Below are positions 33,398 through 42,506 of a DNA stretch of 64,000 bases, piece after piece. The DNA is from JAYQKL01 sp038142705 (GTDB taxonomy: Bacteria; Pseudomonadota; Alphaproteobacteria; RS24). A program made the translations under genes and the position numbers. A model generated the notes under the pieces. The model saw only the letters and a program-made list of their open reading frames with translations. It did not search any database and was not told the DNA's origin. The stretch covers positions 558,001 through 622,000 of the forward strand of contig OZ244224.1 in the NCBI GenBank assembly GCA_965217015.1, given 5' to 3'. Position 1 is the stretch's first letter; the number at the start of each line of letters is the position of its first letter.

Positions 33398-35167
33398 ATG
33401 TCTTATCAAGCACCTGTTCGGGATATTTTATTTTCGCTTTTCAATGAAGCGCATTTTGACAGATTATTTGACACCAATCAGGCTGGACTTGATGCGGATT
33501 TGGTCACTTCAATTCTTGATGAAGCGGGTAAATTTAGCTCTGAAGTGATTGCGCCTATCAGTTGGACAGGTGACCAAAAGAAAGCCGAGCTTGATGATTC
33601 AGGTGTGCGTGTGCCACAAGAATTTATTGACGCCTATCAGCAGCTTGTCGAGGGTGGCTGGCCAACCTTAGCTGCGGCAGAAGAGTTTGGCGGGCAGGGG
33701 CTGCCGCTTTCCCTATCCAATGCTGTCTATGACATGTTGAACTCAAATATCGCTTTCACACTATGCCCAATGCTCAGCAATGGCGCAGTTGAAGCCCTCA
33801 CAGCACATGCCGATAAGGATATGCAGGATAAATTTTTGCCTAAACTCATATCAGGTGAATGGTCTGGCACGATGAATTTAACCGAGCCGCAAGCGGGGTC
33901 AGATGTTGGTGCGCTGAAAACCAAAGCTGAAGCTGTTGGCGATGGGACTTATAAAATCAAAGGCACAAAAATATACATCACCTATGGCGACCATGATATG
34001 AGCGAAAATATTATGCATTTGGTGCTGGCACGCCTTCCTGATGCGCCTGCTGGCACGAAAGGTTTATCGCTTTTTCTGGTCCCTAAAATCTTGGTAAATG
34101 ATGATGGCAGTCTTGGCGAAGCCAATGACCTGAAATGCATAGGTTTGGAAGAAAAACTCGGCATTCACGCAAGCCCGACTTGTGTTATGTCTTTTGGTGA
34201 TGAAGGCGGTGCAATAGGCTATTTAATCGGCGCTGAAAATAAAGGCATGGCGGCCATGTTCACAATGATGAATAATGCGCGCCTGCATGTAGGCCTGCAA
34301 GGTGTTGGTGTAGCCGAATGCGCCACACAATTGGCGATGAATTATGCGCGAGAGCGCAAACAAAGCCGCGCCTTTGACGCTGCTCCTACTGACCATGACC
34401 CGATTTCAATTGAGGGCCACCCAGATGTTAAGCGTATGCTGTTGACCATGCGCAGCCTTACCGATGCGGCGCGGGCTATTTGTTATGAAAATGGTGTATT
34501 TCATGACTTGGCACATCAAAATGATGATGCGGAGGCAAGAGCCTTAAATGATTTGCTGACCCCCATTTCGAAGGCTTTCAGCACCGATATTGCCAATGAA
34601 GTCGCCGCAATCGGTGTGCAAGTGCATGGTGGCATGGGCTTTGTGGAAGAAACAGGCGCGGCACAACATGTCCGCGATGCGCGTATTCTCACCATTTATG
34701 AAGGCACAAACGGCATTCAGGCAATAGACTTGATTGGCCGGAAATTACCGCTTGATAATGGCGGCGTGGTTAATCGGTATATTGACCAAATGCAGGCAAC
34801 AGCTGACAGCTGTCTGGCTGAGCAAGATGACATATTCAAACAAATGGGCCAAGCCCTCACAACCGCTTTAGCAGATGTGCGCCAAGTCACAGATTGGATG
34901 CTGGACGCGCAAATGCCACAAGCCGATAAAATGGCTGGCGCGACGGCTTATTTGCGCTTGTTTAGCCTTGCGGCTGGCGGACATTATTTATTGCGTGGCG
35001 CCTTAGCGGCTCAGCAAAATCAAAATGGAGAATTTGCCCATCGTAAAATTTCAGTCGCGCGTTTTTATGCGGGTAATTTGCTAACAGATGTCGCTGCGCT
35101 TACGCAATCTGTTATACAGGGTGGAGCTTGTCTGGCTGAAATTGATGTCACATCGCTTTCTGCTTAA
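33398..35167 (+). CDS. Acyl-CoA dehydrogenase
   Basis: FAD-dependent enzyme that puts a trans-2 double bond into acyl-CoA, first step of beta-oxidation. From ATG 33398 it has 589 residues, the long class with a C-terminal extension. Segments include MNLTEPQAGSDVGALKTKAE (about 162-181), GTKIYITYGDHD, VQVHGGMGFVEETGAAQHVRD and ILTIYEGTNGIQAIDLIG, in which the glutamate of YEGT is the likely catalytic base. The start has GGAGG seven bases upstream; the frame extends to 33356 but that lies in the terminator. Chain-length preference cannot be told. It stands alone between a terminator and glmU. Confidence 0.93.
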   Translation: MSYQAPVRDILFSLFNEAHFDRLFDTNQAGLDADLVTSILDEAGKFSSEVIAPISWTGDQKKAELDDSGVRVPQEFIDAYQQLVEGGWPTLAAAEEFGGQGLPLSLSNAVYDMLNSNIAFTLCPMLSNGAVEALTAHADKDMQDKFLPKLISGEWSGTMNLTEPQAGSDVGALKTKAEAVGDGTYKIKGTKIYITYGDHDMSENIMHLVLARLPDAPAGTKGLSLFLVPKILVNDDGSLGEANDLKCIGLEEKLGIHASPTCVMSFGDEGGAIGYLIGAENKGMAAMFTMMNNARLHVGLQGVGVAECATQLAMNYARERKQSRAFDAAPTDHDPISIEGHPDVKRMLLTMRSLTDAARAICYENGVFHDLAHQNDDAEARALNDLLTPISKAFSTDIANEVAAIGVQVHGGMGFVEETGAAQHVRDARILTIYEGTNGIQAIDLIGRKLPLDNGGVVNRYIDQMQATADSCLAEQDDIFKQMGQALTTALADVRQVTDWMLDAQMPQADKMAGATAYLRLFSLAAGGHYLLRGALAAQQNQNGEFAHRKISVARFYAGNLLTDVAALTQSVIQGGACLAEIDVTSLSA

Positions 35168-35250
35168 CAACCTACGCCACGCTTTCGTAACAAAACGCAA
35201 AATAGTTTGACTTCTAAATTGCACTAAACCCCTCTAGAAAAAACATAGGA

Positions 35251-36624
35251 ATGAGTGAGGGTTTGATTGTGTCGGAAGATATTGAACAAATTAAACAAAA
35301 TTATACCGCTATTATTTTAGCTGCGGGTAAGGGTACCCGCATGAAATCGTCTTTGCCAAAAGTGCTACACCCTATTGGCGGGTTGGAAATGCTGGGTCAT
35401 ATTTTGACGACCACAGAAAAAGCAGGGCTGCATCACGCCATTATTGTCATCTCGCCCGACCAAGAACCTATTGAGCACTTTATCAAGCGGCAAAAAGCTG
35501 ACATTCAAACCGCCATTCAGGCACAGCAAAATGGCACGGGTGATGCCGTCAAAGCCGCTATGCCTTTGTTAGGTGATAGTGAGCGGGTGTTAATTATGTT
35601 TGGTGATACGCCGCTCATGCGCCCAGAAATTTTACAAAATATGTTGTCCGCAGACGGCGATTTGATTGTGCTTGGCTTTGAACCCGACAATCCAGATGGT
35701 TATGGCCGTGTGATATTATCACCAAGCCAACAGCCGTCCCATATTATCGAGCATAAAGACGCTGACGCTGAAACCCGCAAAACGCGTTTATGTAATGGCG
35801 GCGCGATGGTGGTTAATCGAGATGTGTTGGAAAACTGCCTTACCAAGCTGGAAAATAATAATGCGCAAGGTGAATATTATTTGCCTGACCTTGTGGCTTT
35901 AGCTGTGGCGCAGGGATATCAAACAAATCTTGTGCGGGCCCATGCTGAAGATGTTTTGGGCGTTGACAGCCGCGTGGGGCTGGCTAAAGCAGAAGCGATA
36001 TTTCAGGCGCGTAAGCGTCAAGCCTTTTTAGAACAAGGGGTCACAATGATAGATCCTGCGAGCGTTACCTTTAGCCATGACACACATATTGAACCCGATG
36101 TCACCATTGAGCCGCATTGTGTGTTTGGGCCGAAAGTTGTGATTGAGTCTGGCGCGGTGATAAAGGCATTTACCCATTGTGAAGATGCGGTGATTGGGCA
36201 GGGCGCCATGATTGGACCTTATGCGCGGCTGCGACCCGGCACGCAATTAGCCAAAAATGTTAAAATCGGCAATTTTGTTGAGACCAAAAATGCACAGATT
36301 CATGAAGGCGCGAAGGTTAATCATTTATCCTATATTGGTGATGCCGAAATTGGCGCCGCCGCTAATATTGGAGCCGGCACCATCACTTGCAATTATGATG
36401 GCTTCAATAAACATAAAACTGAGATTGGGGCTGGCGCTTTTATTGGCTCTAATAGCTCGCTGATTGCGCCAGTTAAAATTGGTGATGGCGCCTATATCGG
36501 CTCCTCAACAGCGCTCAGCGGGCAAGTCGAGGCTGATGCATTAGCCGTGACACGCGCACCCTTGCGGGCAATTGGGGGCTGGGCTAAAAAATTTCGTAAC
36601 AAACAAAAAAGTAAAAAGGATTAA
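35251..36624 (+). CDS. glmU: Bifunctional GlcNAc-1-phosphate acetyltransferase/uridyltransferase
   Basis: Makes UDP-GlcNAc for peptidoglycan and lipopolysaccharide by acetylating glucosamine-1-P and then adding UMP. The 457-residue protein has the N-terminal uridyltransferase domain with LAAGKGTRMKSSLPKVLH (about 24-41) and GTGDAVKAA, then a left-handed beta-helix of hexapeptide repeats (about 260-440) with NFVETKNAQI, NHLSYIGDAEIG and NIGAGTITCNYDG, the acetyltransferase centre. glmS follows two bases later, so the two UDP-GlcNAc steps are co-expressed. Confidence 0.97.
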   Translation: MSEGLIVSEDIEQIKQNYTAIILAAGKGTRMKSSLPKVLHPIGGLEMLGHILTTTEKAGLHHAIIVISPDQEPIEHFIKRQKADIQTAIQAQQNGTGDAVKAAMPLLGDSERVLIMFGDTPLMRPEILQNMLSADGDLIVLGFEPDNPDGYGRVILSPSQQPSHIIEHKDADAETRKTRLCNGGAMVVNRDVLENCLTKLENNNAQGEYYLPDLVALAVAQGYQTNLVRAHAEDVLGVDSRVGLAKAEAIFQARKRQAFLEQGVTMIDPASVTFSHDTHIEPDVTIEPHCVFGPKVVIESGAVIKAFTHCEDAVIGQGAMIGPYARLRPGTQLAKNVKIGNFVETKNAQIHEGAKVNHLSYIGDAEIGAAANIGAGTITCNYDGFNKHKTEIGAGAFIGSNSSLIAPVKIGDGAYIGSSTALSGQVEADALAVTRAPLRAIGGWAKKFRNKQKSKKD

Positions 36625-36626
36625 CT

Positions 36627-38450
36627 ATGTGCGGCATTGTCGGGATTATTGGTAACCAAGATGTGTCCATTTCTATTTTAGACGCCCTCAAGCGGCTTGA
36701 ATATCGTGGCTATGATAGCGCGGGCATCGCAACTTTAATAAATAGTAATATCGACAGACGCCGCGCAGAAGGCAAGCTTAGCAATTTACAAATGCTGATG
36801 ACGGAGCAACCTTTGGCGGGCAATATTGGTATTGGCCATACAAGATGGGCCACACATGGCGCGCCAACATCAAATAATGCGCACCCACATGCCAACGAAA
36901 ATGTTGCTGTTGTGCATAATGGCATTATTGAGAATTACAAAGAACTCAAAAGCGAGCTTATCAGTCAGGGGACAAAATTTACAACCGACACTGACACTGA
37001 AGTGATTGTCCATTTGTTCTCAGCTTTTTATGAGCAAGAGCAGGATATTTTGAGCGCCGCGCAAAAAACATTTGATCAACTTGAGGGTGCTTTCGCACTC
37101 GGCATGTTGGTGAAGGGGCAGGAAGACAAAATGCTGGCAGCGCGTAAAGGGTCGCCCCTAGCCATCGGGCATGGTGACGGAGAAATGTATATCGGCTCTG
37201 ATGCTTTCTCGCTTGCGCCACTTACCAATCGTGTGACCTATCTCAATGATAATGACTGGGCCGTTTTGACCCGTGAAAGTTTGACCATTTTTGATGGCGA
37301 GGGCAATCAAGTCTCACGCGATATGCAAATTGTTGATGCAGCGACATCTTTGGTCGACAAAGGCACACATCGGCACTTCATGGCAAAAGAGATTTTTGAG
37401 CAACCAGAAGTTATATCCAATAGTTTTGCGCATTACATTGATGCGGCGCGTGATGCAATTGTCATGCCCGATATGCCTTTCGACTTTAATAAAATAAACC
37501 GCATCACAGTGATTGCCTGTGGCACGGCTTATTATGCGGGTATGGTGTCTAAAAGCTGGTTTGAGAAAATTTCTCAAATTCCAACGGATTTAGATATAGC
37601 TTCTGAGTTTAGATATCGCGAAGCGCCGCTAGATGAAAACAGCTTGGCGATTTTTGTGTCTCAATCTGGTGAAACCGCAGATACTTTAGCGGCCTTAAAT
37701 TATTGCAAAGAGCATCATGTTAAAACTTTGTCGGTTGTGAATGTGATGCAAAGCTCCATCGAGCGTGAATCTGATGTGACCTTGCAAACTTTTGCGGGGC
37801 CTGAAATTGGTGTGGCCTCGACCAAAGCCTTTACATGCCAGCTTGCCGTTTTACTGAGTCTTGCGGTTTTTGCCGCGCAACAAAAAAACCTGCTTACCCC
37901 TGCGCAAGTAACAGATCATATCCAGTCCTTTATGAGCGTGCCGCGTCTGGCTGGGCAAATGCTTAAAGCCAATGAGGCGATTGAAGAGATTGCCATTAAC
38001 GCTCTTAGTAAGTCGGAAAATGCGATTTATATTGGACGACAATCCATGTATGCCTTGGCGCTTGAAGGGGCTTTGAAGTTAAAAGAGATTTCATATATTC
38101 ATGCTGAAGGTTTTGCGGCGGGCGAGCTCAAACATGGCTCAATCGCATTGATAGATGAAAATATGCCCATCATTGCATTGGCCACGAATGAAGATATTTC
38201 GAGCAAAACTGTTTCCAATGTGCAGGAAGTGCTGGCCCGCAAAGGCAAAGTGATTTTAATCGGCACAGAAGAAAATGCAGCGCAATTAGATGAGGTGGCC
38301 GAAAAACTTATTTTGCCTGATGTCGCGTCTGCCATTGCCCCCATTTTATATGCAATCCCTTTGCAGCTGCTGGCCTATCACACAGCTGTTGCCAAGGGCA
38401 CTGATGTTGACCAGCCCCGCAATCTGGCAAAGTCCGTCACAGTGGAATGA
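36627..38450 (+). CDS. glmS: Glutamine--fructose-6-phosphate aminotransferase
   Basis: Makes glucosamine-6-phosphate from fructose-6-P and glutamine, the committed step to UDP-GlcNAc. The 607-residue protein has the N-terminal glutaminase domain (MCGIVGIIG, with the nucleophilic Cys exposed after Met removal; GHTRWATHGAP about 73-83; HNGIIENY) and two SIS sugar-isomerase domains (ACGTAYYAGMVSKSW, SQSGETADT, AEGFAAGELKHG), ending DQPRNLAKSVTVE. It is preceded by glmU. No glmS ribozyme is expected or seen. Confidence 0.98.
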   Translation: MCGIVGIIGNQDVSISILDALKRLEYRGYDSAGIATLINSNIDRRRAEGKLSNLQMLMTEQPLAGNIGIGHTRWATHGAPTSNNAHPHANENVAVVHNGIIENYKELKSELISQGTKFTTDTDTEVIVHLFSAFYEQEQDILSAAQKTFDQLEGAFALGMLVKGQEDKMLAARKGSPLAIGHGDGEMYIGSDAFSLAPLTNRVTYLNDNDWAVLTRESLTIFDGEGNQVSRDMQIVDAATSLVDKGTHRHFMAKEIFEQPEVISNSFAHYIDAARDAIVMPDMPFDFNKINRITVIACGTAYYAGMVSKSWFEKISQIPTDLDIASEFRYREAPLDENSLAIFVSQSGETADTLAALNYCKEHHVKTLSVVNVMQSSIERESDVTLQTFAGPEIGVASTKAFTCQLAVLLSLAVFAAQQKNLLTPAQVTDHIQSFMSVPRLAGQMLKANEAIEEIAINALSKSENAIYIGRQSMYALALEGALKLKEISYIHAEGFAAGELKHGSIALIDENMPIIALATNEDISSKTVSNVQEVLARKGKVILIGTEENAAQLDEVAEKLILPDVASAIAPILYAIPLQLLAYHTAVAKGTDVDQPRNLAKSVTVE

Positions 38451-38457
38451 TACAATA

Positions 38458-38787
38458 GTGAAAGTTTACCTATTTCTTTTAGCGGCCATTTTATTTGAGG
38501 TCATTGGCACGATGCTTCTGCCAGCCTCACAAAATTTCACACGGCCATTACCGAGTGCTATTCTGATGATCTCATATGGCATCGCTTTTTATCTTCTCAC
38601 TTATCTGGCACAAAAACTCCCCCTATCTATTCTTTATGCTTCTTGGGCGGGGCTTGGCGTCTTCTCTGTCGCAGTGTTGAGTTATATTTTTTATAAGCAA
38701 ACACTTAACTGGCAGACAATTATCGGTTTATTTTTAATTGTTATCGGCGTCATAATTGTGAACCTTTATAAAGGGCAGGTTCAATAG
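38458..38787 (+). CDS. Small multidrug resistance (SMR) family transporter
   Basis: Four-helix membrane exporter of 109 residues in the EmrE/SMR family. It starts at GTG 38458, seven bases after the glmS stop; the frame is open far upstream inside glmS but that part is not SMR-like. The essential membrane glutamate is present in the first helix (AAILFEVIGTMLLPAS, about 7-22), with further family segments YGIAFYLLTYLAQKLPLSILYA and GLFLIVIGVIIVNL. The substrate may be a cationic compound, polyamine or guanidinium; it cannot be read from sequence. Co-transcription with glmUS is likely. Confidence 0.88.
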   Translation: MKVYLFLLAAILFEVIGTMLLPASQNFTRPLPSAILMISYGIAFYLLTYLAQKLPLSILYASWAGLGVFSVAVLSYIFYKQTLNWQTIIGLFLIVIGVIIVNLYKGQVQ

Positions 38788-38912
38788 TTATTCAAAAACT
38801 CTGCTCGACAAGAATTATGGGACATAAAGGCTGTGAGCGACAATGAAACCTTGACGTTTCACATGTCAGCTTTATCTATCAACCTATACAGATAATGAGA
38901 AGAAAACCGTAT

Positions 38913-39272
38913 ATGGAAAACCTGACCGTCTATTATAATGGAAGCTGTTCAATTTGCGGGCCAGAGGTTCAATATTACCAAAAACTCGCCGTCACGCATG
39001 CGCGCGCCATAGAGTTTGTTGATATATCAACACATTGCCCCGTAAAGTTTCATCAAGATGATATGTTCCGCTCTTTTCATGTCGAGGACAGCGAGGGAAC
39101 CCTTTATAAGGGATTAGAGGCTTTCTTGATGCTTTGGGCGCAATTGCCAAAATTCCGTTATTTGGCCATTATTCTCAGCTTCCCAATATTGAAACAAATC
39201 GCATCTATCGTGTATGCATATATATTAGCCCCATGGTTATATCGCCGGTTTATGAAAAATTCGAAATTTTAA
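38913..39272 (+). CDS. DUF393 (DCC family) thiol-disulfide oxidoreductase-like protein
   Basis: Small protein of 119 residues with the family's N-terminal motif YYNGSCSICGPEVQYYQ (about 7-23), where CSIC is a thioredoxin-like CxxC. In most members the motif reads YDGxCxxC; here Asp is Asn. A later hydrophobic stretch (YLAIILSFPILKQIASIVYAYILAPWLYRRF) may be membrane-associated. ATG 38895, six codons earlier, is an alternative start. The function of the family is poorly known. The 125 bases before it contain an inverted repeat TGAAAC-N6-GTTTCA (38844-38861) of unknown role. Confidence 0.8.
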   Translation: MENLTVYYNGSCSICGPEVQYYQKLAVTHARAIEFVDISTHCPVKFHQDDMFRSFHVEDSEGTLYKGLEAFLMLWAQLPKFRYLAIILSFPILKQIASIVYAYILAPWLYRRFMKNSKF

Positions 39273-39331
39273 TTGCGAGAAACCAGCTCCTCCTTTAGTT
39301 TTTAAGAACAACCTAGAAGTAAAGATGGCCC

Positions 39332-40021
39332 ATGACTGATCCACTCAATGACCCGCTCAATGACCCCCTTCATGAAACCAAAACCAAACGCGGCTTTTTT
39401 GGGGCTTTGCGCACTTATTTTCTAACCGGCCTGGTCGTCACAGGCCCTGTTGGTTTAACTTTTCTGCTCATTACATGGGTGATTGATTTGCTTGATGGCT
39501 GGTTTAAGCCCTTATTACCAGCGCAGTTTCAGCCTGAACAATATTTGCCTTATGACATACCGGGTGTTGGGCTTGTCGTTGCGCTTATTATTGTATTGCT
39601 GGTTGGCGGGTTTACCGCAAATTTCTTGGGGCGGCGTCTGATTGCGATTGGCGATAATATTATCACGCAAATGCCAGCCATAGGCACGGTCTATAATGCT
39701 TTGCGCCAAATTTTTAAGGCCGCGATAGATAATAACCGCTCATTTTCAGAAGTCGCCATGATTGAATATCCCCGCAAAGGTGTTTGGGCAATTGGTTTTG
39801 TCACCAATGATATTGAAGGACAAATTGCCAATCAGGTTGGTGGCGAAACCATTGCTATTTTCCTGCCGACAACGCCAAATCCAACCTCAGGCTTTTTGCT
39901 CTTCTTACCAAAAGAAGATGTAAAAATTCTAGACATGACAGTCGAAGAGGGCGCACGCCTAGTGATTTCAGCTGGCCTGACAAATGAAGAAAAATCTAAC
40001 CTGATGCCAGCAAGCGAATAG
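39332..40021 (+). CDS. DUF502 family membrane protein
   Basis: Membrane protein of 229 residues typical of the DUF502 family. It has two membrane helices (about 28-53, TYFLTGLVVTGPVGLTFLLITWVIDLL; about 75-98, IPGVGLVVALIIVLLVGGFTANFLG) and a conserved soluble part with PAIGTVYNALRQIFKAA and PTTPNPTSGFLLFLP. The molecular role is not known. The N-terminus is a fourfold-residue repeat (DPLN, DPLN, DPLH) encoded by a 12-base tandem repeat. Its last 26 bases overlap the 3' end of recG on the opposite strand. Confidence 0.9.
   Translation: MTDPLNDPLNDPLHETKTKRGFFGALRTYFLTGLVVTGPVGLTFLLITWVIDLLDGWFKPLLPAQFQPEQYLPYDIPGVGLVVALIIVLLVGGFTANFLGRRLIAIGDNIITQMPAIGTVYNALRQIFKAAIDNNRSFSEVAMIEYPRKGVWAIGFVTNDIEGQIANQVGGETIAIFLPTTPNPTSGFLLFLPKEDVKILDMTVEEGARLVISAGLTNEEKSNLMPASE
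39338..39373 (+). repeat. Three tandem 12-base copies inside the DUF502 gene
   Basis: GATCCACTCAAT, GACCCGCTCAAT and GACCCCCTTCAT follow one another in frame and encode DPLN-DPLN-DPLH at the protein's N-terminus. Synonymous differences show the copies are not new. Confidence 0.85.
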
Positions 40022-42077
40022 CCTCGTCGCGCCGGAATAAATACAATAAATGTCGCAAAGCTTTGCCACGCGGGCTTTTAAGCTCAGGGTCTTGTTTCAA
40101 AATCAGGCGGGCATCATCGTGAATAGCAGGCAATAAATTAGCGTTCACTTCCAAATCCGCAATCTTAAAAACAGGTAAACCGCTTTGGCGCGTACCGAGC
40201 AATTCTCCAGCACCACGCAGGCGTAAATCTTCTTCTGCAATCAAAAACCCGTCTTCAGTCTCGCGCATAATTTTTAATCGCGCTTCGGCAGTTTTGCCCA
40301 AAGGTGATTTATAAACAAGTACACAGGAAGATTTATCGTCCCCTCGGCCAACCCGACCACGCAATTGATGCAGCTGGCTTAAGCCAAAACGCTCCGCATG
40401 CTCAATAATCATCACCGTCGCCTCAGGCACATTGACGCCCACCTCAATCACAGTTGTCGAAACCAGCAACGAAAACTCGCCTTTTTGAAAAGCGGCCATC
40501 ACTTTATCCTTTTCAGCCGCTTTCATTTGCCCATGAATTAAACGCACCTTATCACCATAAATTTTCTGCAGAGCTTTGGTGCGCTCTTCAGCTGCTGCTA
40601 AATCCAGCACCTCACTTTCAGCAACAAGCGGACAGACCCAATAAGCGCGCTTGCCCGCTTGAAATAAATGATTAAGACGCGCCACCAAATCATCTAGGCG
40701 CTCAAGCGGAATAAGGCTGGTTTCTATGGGCTTGCGACCAGGTGGTTTCTCCGTCATGCGCGACACATCCATATCGCCATAAACAGCCAGTGTTAGCGTG
40801 CGCGGAATAGGGGTCGCCGTCATGACCAGAATATCCGTCGCTTCCCCTTTTTGCGATAAACGCATGCGTTGGTGAACACCAAAACGGTGTTGTTCATCAA
40901 CAACCGCCAACCCAAGATTCTCAAAAGCAACATCATCTTGAAACAAAGCATGTGTGCCGATGACAATATGGGTTTCACCCGCCGCAATATCAGCCAAAAT
41001 TTCTGCCCGTTTCGTGCCTTTATCACGCCCCGTTAAGAGCGCAGCCTTTAGCCCTAATATGTCGCAATAGGCAAAAATTGTTTCGGCATGCTGGCGTGCT
41101 AAAATTTCAGTCGGTGCCATAATCGCGGCTTGCGCCTTGTTTTCAACAGCTGCCAACATCGCCAAAAAAGCAATAATGGTTTTGCCGCTGCCAACATCAC
41201 CCTGAAGCAAACGCAGCATGCGCTTATCGCTGCTCATATCCTGCAATATGTCGTTCAGCGAATCTTCCTGACTGGTCGTCAGGGCAAAGGGAAGGGCAGC
41301 CAATATTTTGTCAATCAAACTGCGATTAGCGGGCATTGCACGCCCCGCTTTTGCCCGCCGGTTGGCCCGCACCAAGCTCAATGCGAGCTGATTGGCCAGT
41401 AATTCATCATAAGCCAAACGCTCACGGGCTGGGTTGCTTGGCAATAAATCTTCAGTGTTTTTTGGCCGATGCGCCATTTCCAGACTGGTTTTCCAACTCG
41501 TCCATTTTTGCTTTTGCAACCAATGCTCATCTTGCCATTCAGGCAAGTCAGGCAGATATTTTATCGCTTCTCGGCAGGCATTGCCAAACACCTTGCGACT
41601 CACACCCGCCGTTAAAGGATAAGTTGGCTCAATAATCGGCAATTCGGCAAATTCAGCCTCAGTTAAAACATGGTCAGGGTGTACCATTTGCAAACTATCG
41701 CGAAAGCGCTCAACCCGCCCTGAAACAATTCTTGTTTGCCCAATTGGCAAAGACTTTTTAAGCCAGTCTGCGCGGGCATTAAAATAAACAAGGGAAATAA
41801 AACCACCCTTAGTTTGGCATAAAATACGATAGGGCAAACCCCGCCGCCGGCTTTCCTCATGTTTGATAATCTCCACCTCAAATGTCGCAACTCGGCCTTC
41901 TTCTGCCGCGCTCACAGTTGGGCGATAATTGCGGTCAATAATGCCGCGGGGAAGATGCAAGCACATATCAATGAGGGCTGGGCCGCAAAGTTTTTCCAAC
42001 AAAACAGCCATTTTTGGACCTATCCCCTTCAGATTAGAGGTCTCTTTGAACAGTGGATTTAAAATTTCAGCGCGAAT
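39996..42077 (-). CDS. recG: ATP-dependent DNA helicase RecG, apparent ATT start
   Basis: Branch-migrating helicase that remodels stalled replication forks. The protein has an N-terminal wedge domain, DEAD-type core with GDVGSGKTIIAFLAML, DEQHRFG and TATPIPRTL, and helicase C part with QLRGRVGRGD. The first ATG (42011) would remove conserved residues: the upstream codons read RAEILNPLFKETSNLKGIGPK, which match the family N-terminus M-R-x-E-x-LNPLF. In that frame the first position is ATT (42077-42075), and AAGGAG (42089-42084) lies six bases before it. No ATG, GTG or TTG is available there. From ATT the length is 693 residues, normal for RecG. Divergent from sdhE; overlaps DUF502 by 26 bases. 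Confidence 0.93.
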   Translation of the reverse strand: MRAEILNPLFKETSNLKGIGPKMAVLLEKLCGPALIDMCLHLPRGIIDRNYRPTVSAAEEGRVATFEVEIIKHEESRRRGLPYRILCQTKGGFISLVYFNARADWLKKSLPIGQTRIVSGRVERFRDSLQMVHPDHVLTEAEFAELPIIEPTYPLTAGVSRKVFGNACREAIKYLPDLPEWQDEHWLQKQKWTSWKTSLEMAHRPKNTEDLLPSNPARERLAYDELLANQLALSLVRANRRAKAGRAMPANRSLIDKILAALPFALTTSQEDSLNDILQDMSSDKRMLRLLQGDVGSGKTIIAFLAMLAAVENKAQAAIMAPTEILARQHAETIFAYCDILGLKAALLTGRDKGTKRAEILADIAAGETHIVIGTHALFQDDVAFENLGLAVVDEQHRFGVHQRMRLSQKGEATDILVMTATPIPRTLTLAVYGDMDVSRMTEKPPGRKPIETSLIPLERLDDLVARLNHLFQAGKRAYWVCPLVAESEVLDLAAAEERTKALQKIYGDKVRLIHGQMKAAEKDKVMAAFQKGEFSLLVSTTVIEVGVNVPEATVMIIEHAERFGLSQLHQLRGRVGRGDDKSSCVLVYKSPLGKTAEARLKIMRETEDGFLIAEEDLRLRGAGELLGTRQSGLPVFKIADLEVNANLLPAIHDDARLILKQDPELKSPRGKALRHLLYLFRRDEAIRLLASG

Positions 42078-42223
42078 GATAAGCTCCTTAAACAGCGCAA
42101 ATTTAGCATATTTTATGTTTTTTTATAAAATATAGCATTTGTTTCTTTTCTTTTCATCTGAACTCATTAGATATATAGAAAAGCTGAAAATAAGATTGAA
42201 AACACAAATGTTAAGGTATCGGC

Positions 42224-42499
42224 ATGTCCTCTTTTTCTGCCCAATTAGACGAAAAACGCAAAAAGCTCTATTTCCGATCCTGCCATCGCGGCATTAAGGA
42301 AATGGATATTATCTTTTCGAAATTCGCTGAAACTGTTTTAGCAGATATATCAGATGATGAGCTTTCAGATTATGAGCGCATTTTAGAGCTGCCTGATACA
42401 GATTTATTTGCTTGGGCGACAGGCCGACAAGAATTGCCTCAAGAATACCGCTCGCCATTACTTGATCAATTACTTAGCCTCGAGCATATGAAAATATAA
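42224..42499 (+). CDS. sdhE: Succinate dehydrogenase assembly factor SdhE
   Basis: Small cytoplasmic chaperone that helps attach FAD covalently to SdhA. The 91-residue protein has the family motif RGIKEMD (about 23-29, matching RGxxE, which contacts the flavoprotein) preceded by KKLYFRSCH, and the second-half segment YERILELPDTDLFAWATGRQ. Between recG and mfd is its usual alphaproteobacterial place; mfd starts seven bases after its stop. Confidence 0.93.
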   Translation: MSSFSAQLDEKRKKLYFRSCHRGIKEMDIIFSKFAETVLADISDDELSDYERILELPDTDLFAWATGRQELPQEYRSPLLDQLLSLEHMKI

Positions 42500-42506
42500 A
42501 AATATT

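Noticed and set aside
38290..38457. Extended N-terminus for the SMR transporter
   Set aside because: The extension lies wholly inside glmS in another frame and is not SMR-like; the family start fits GTG 38458.
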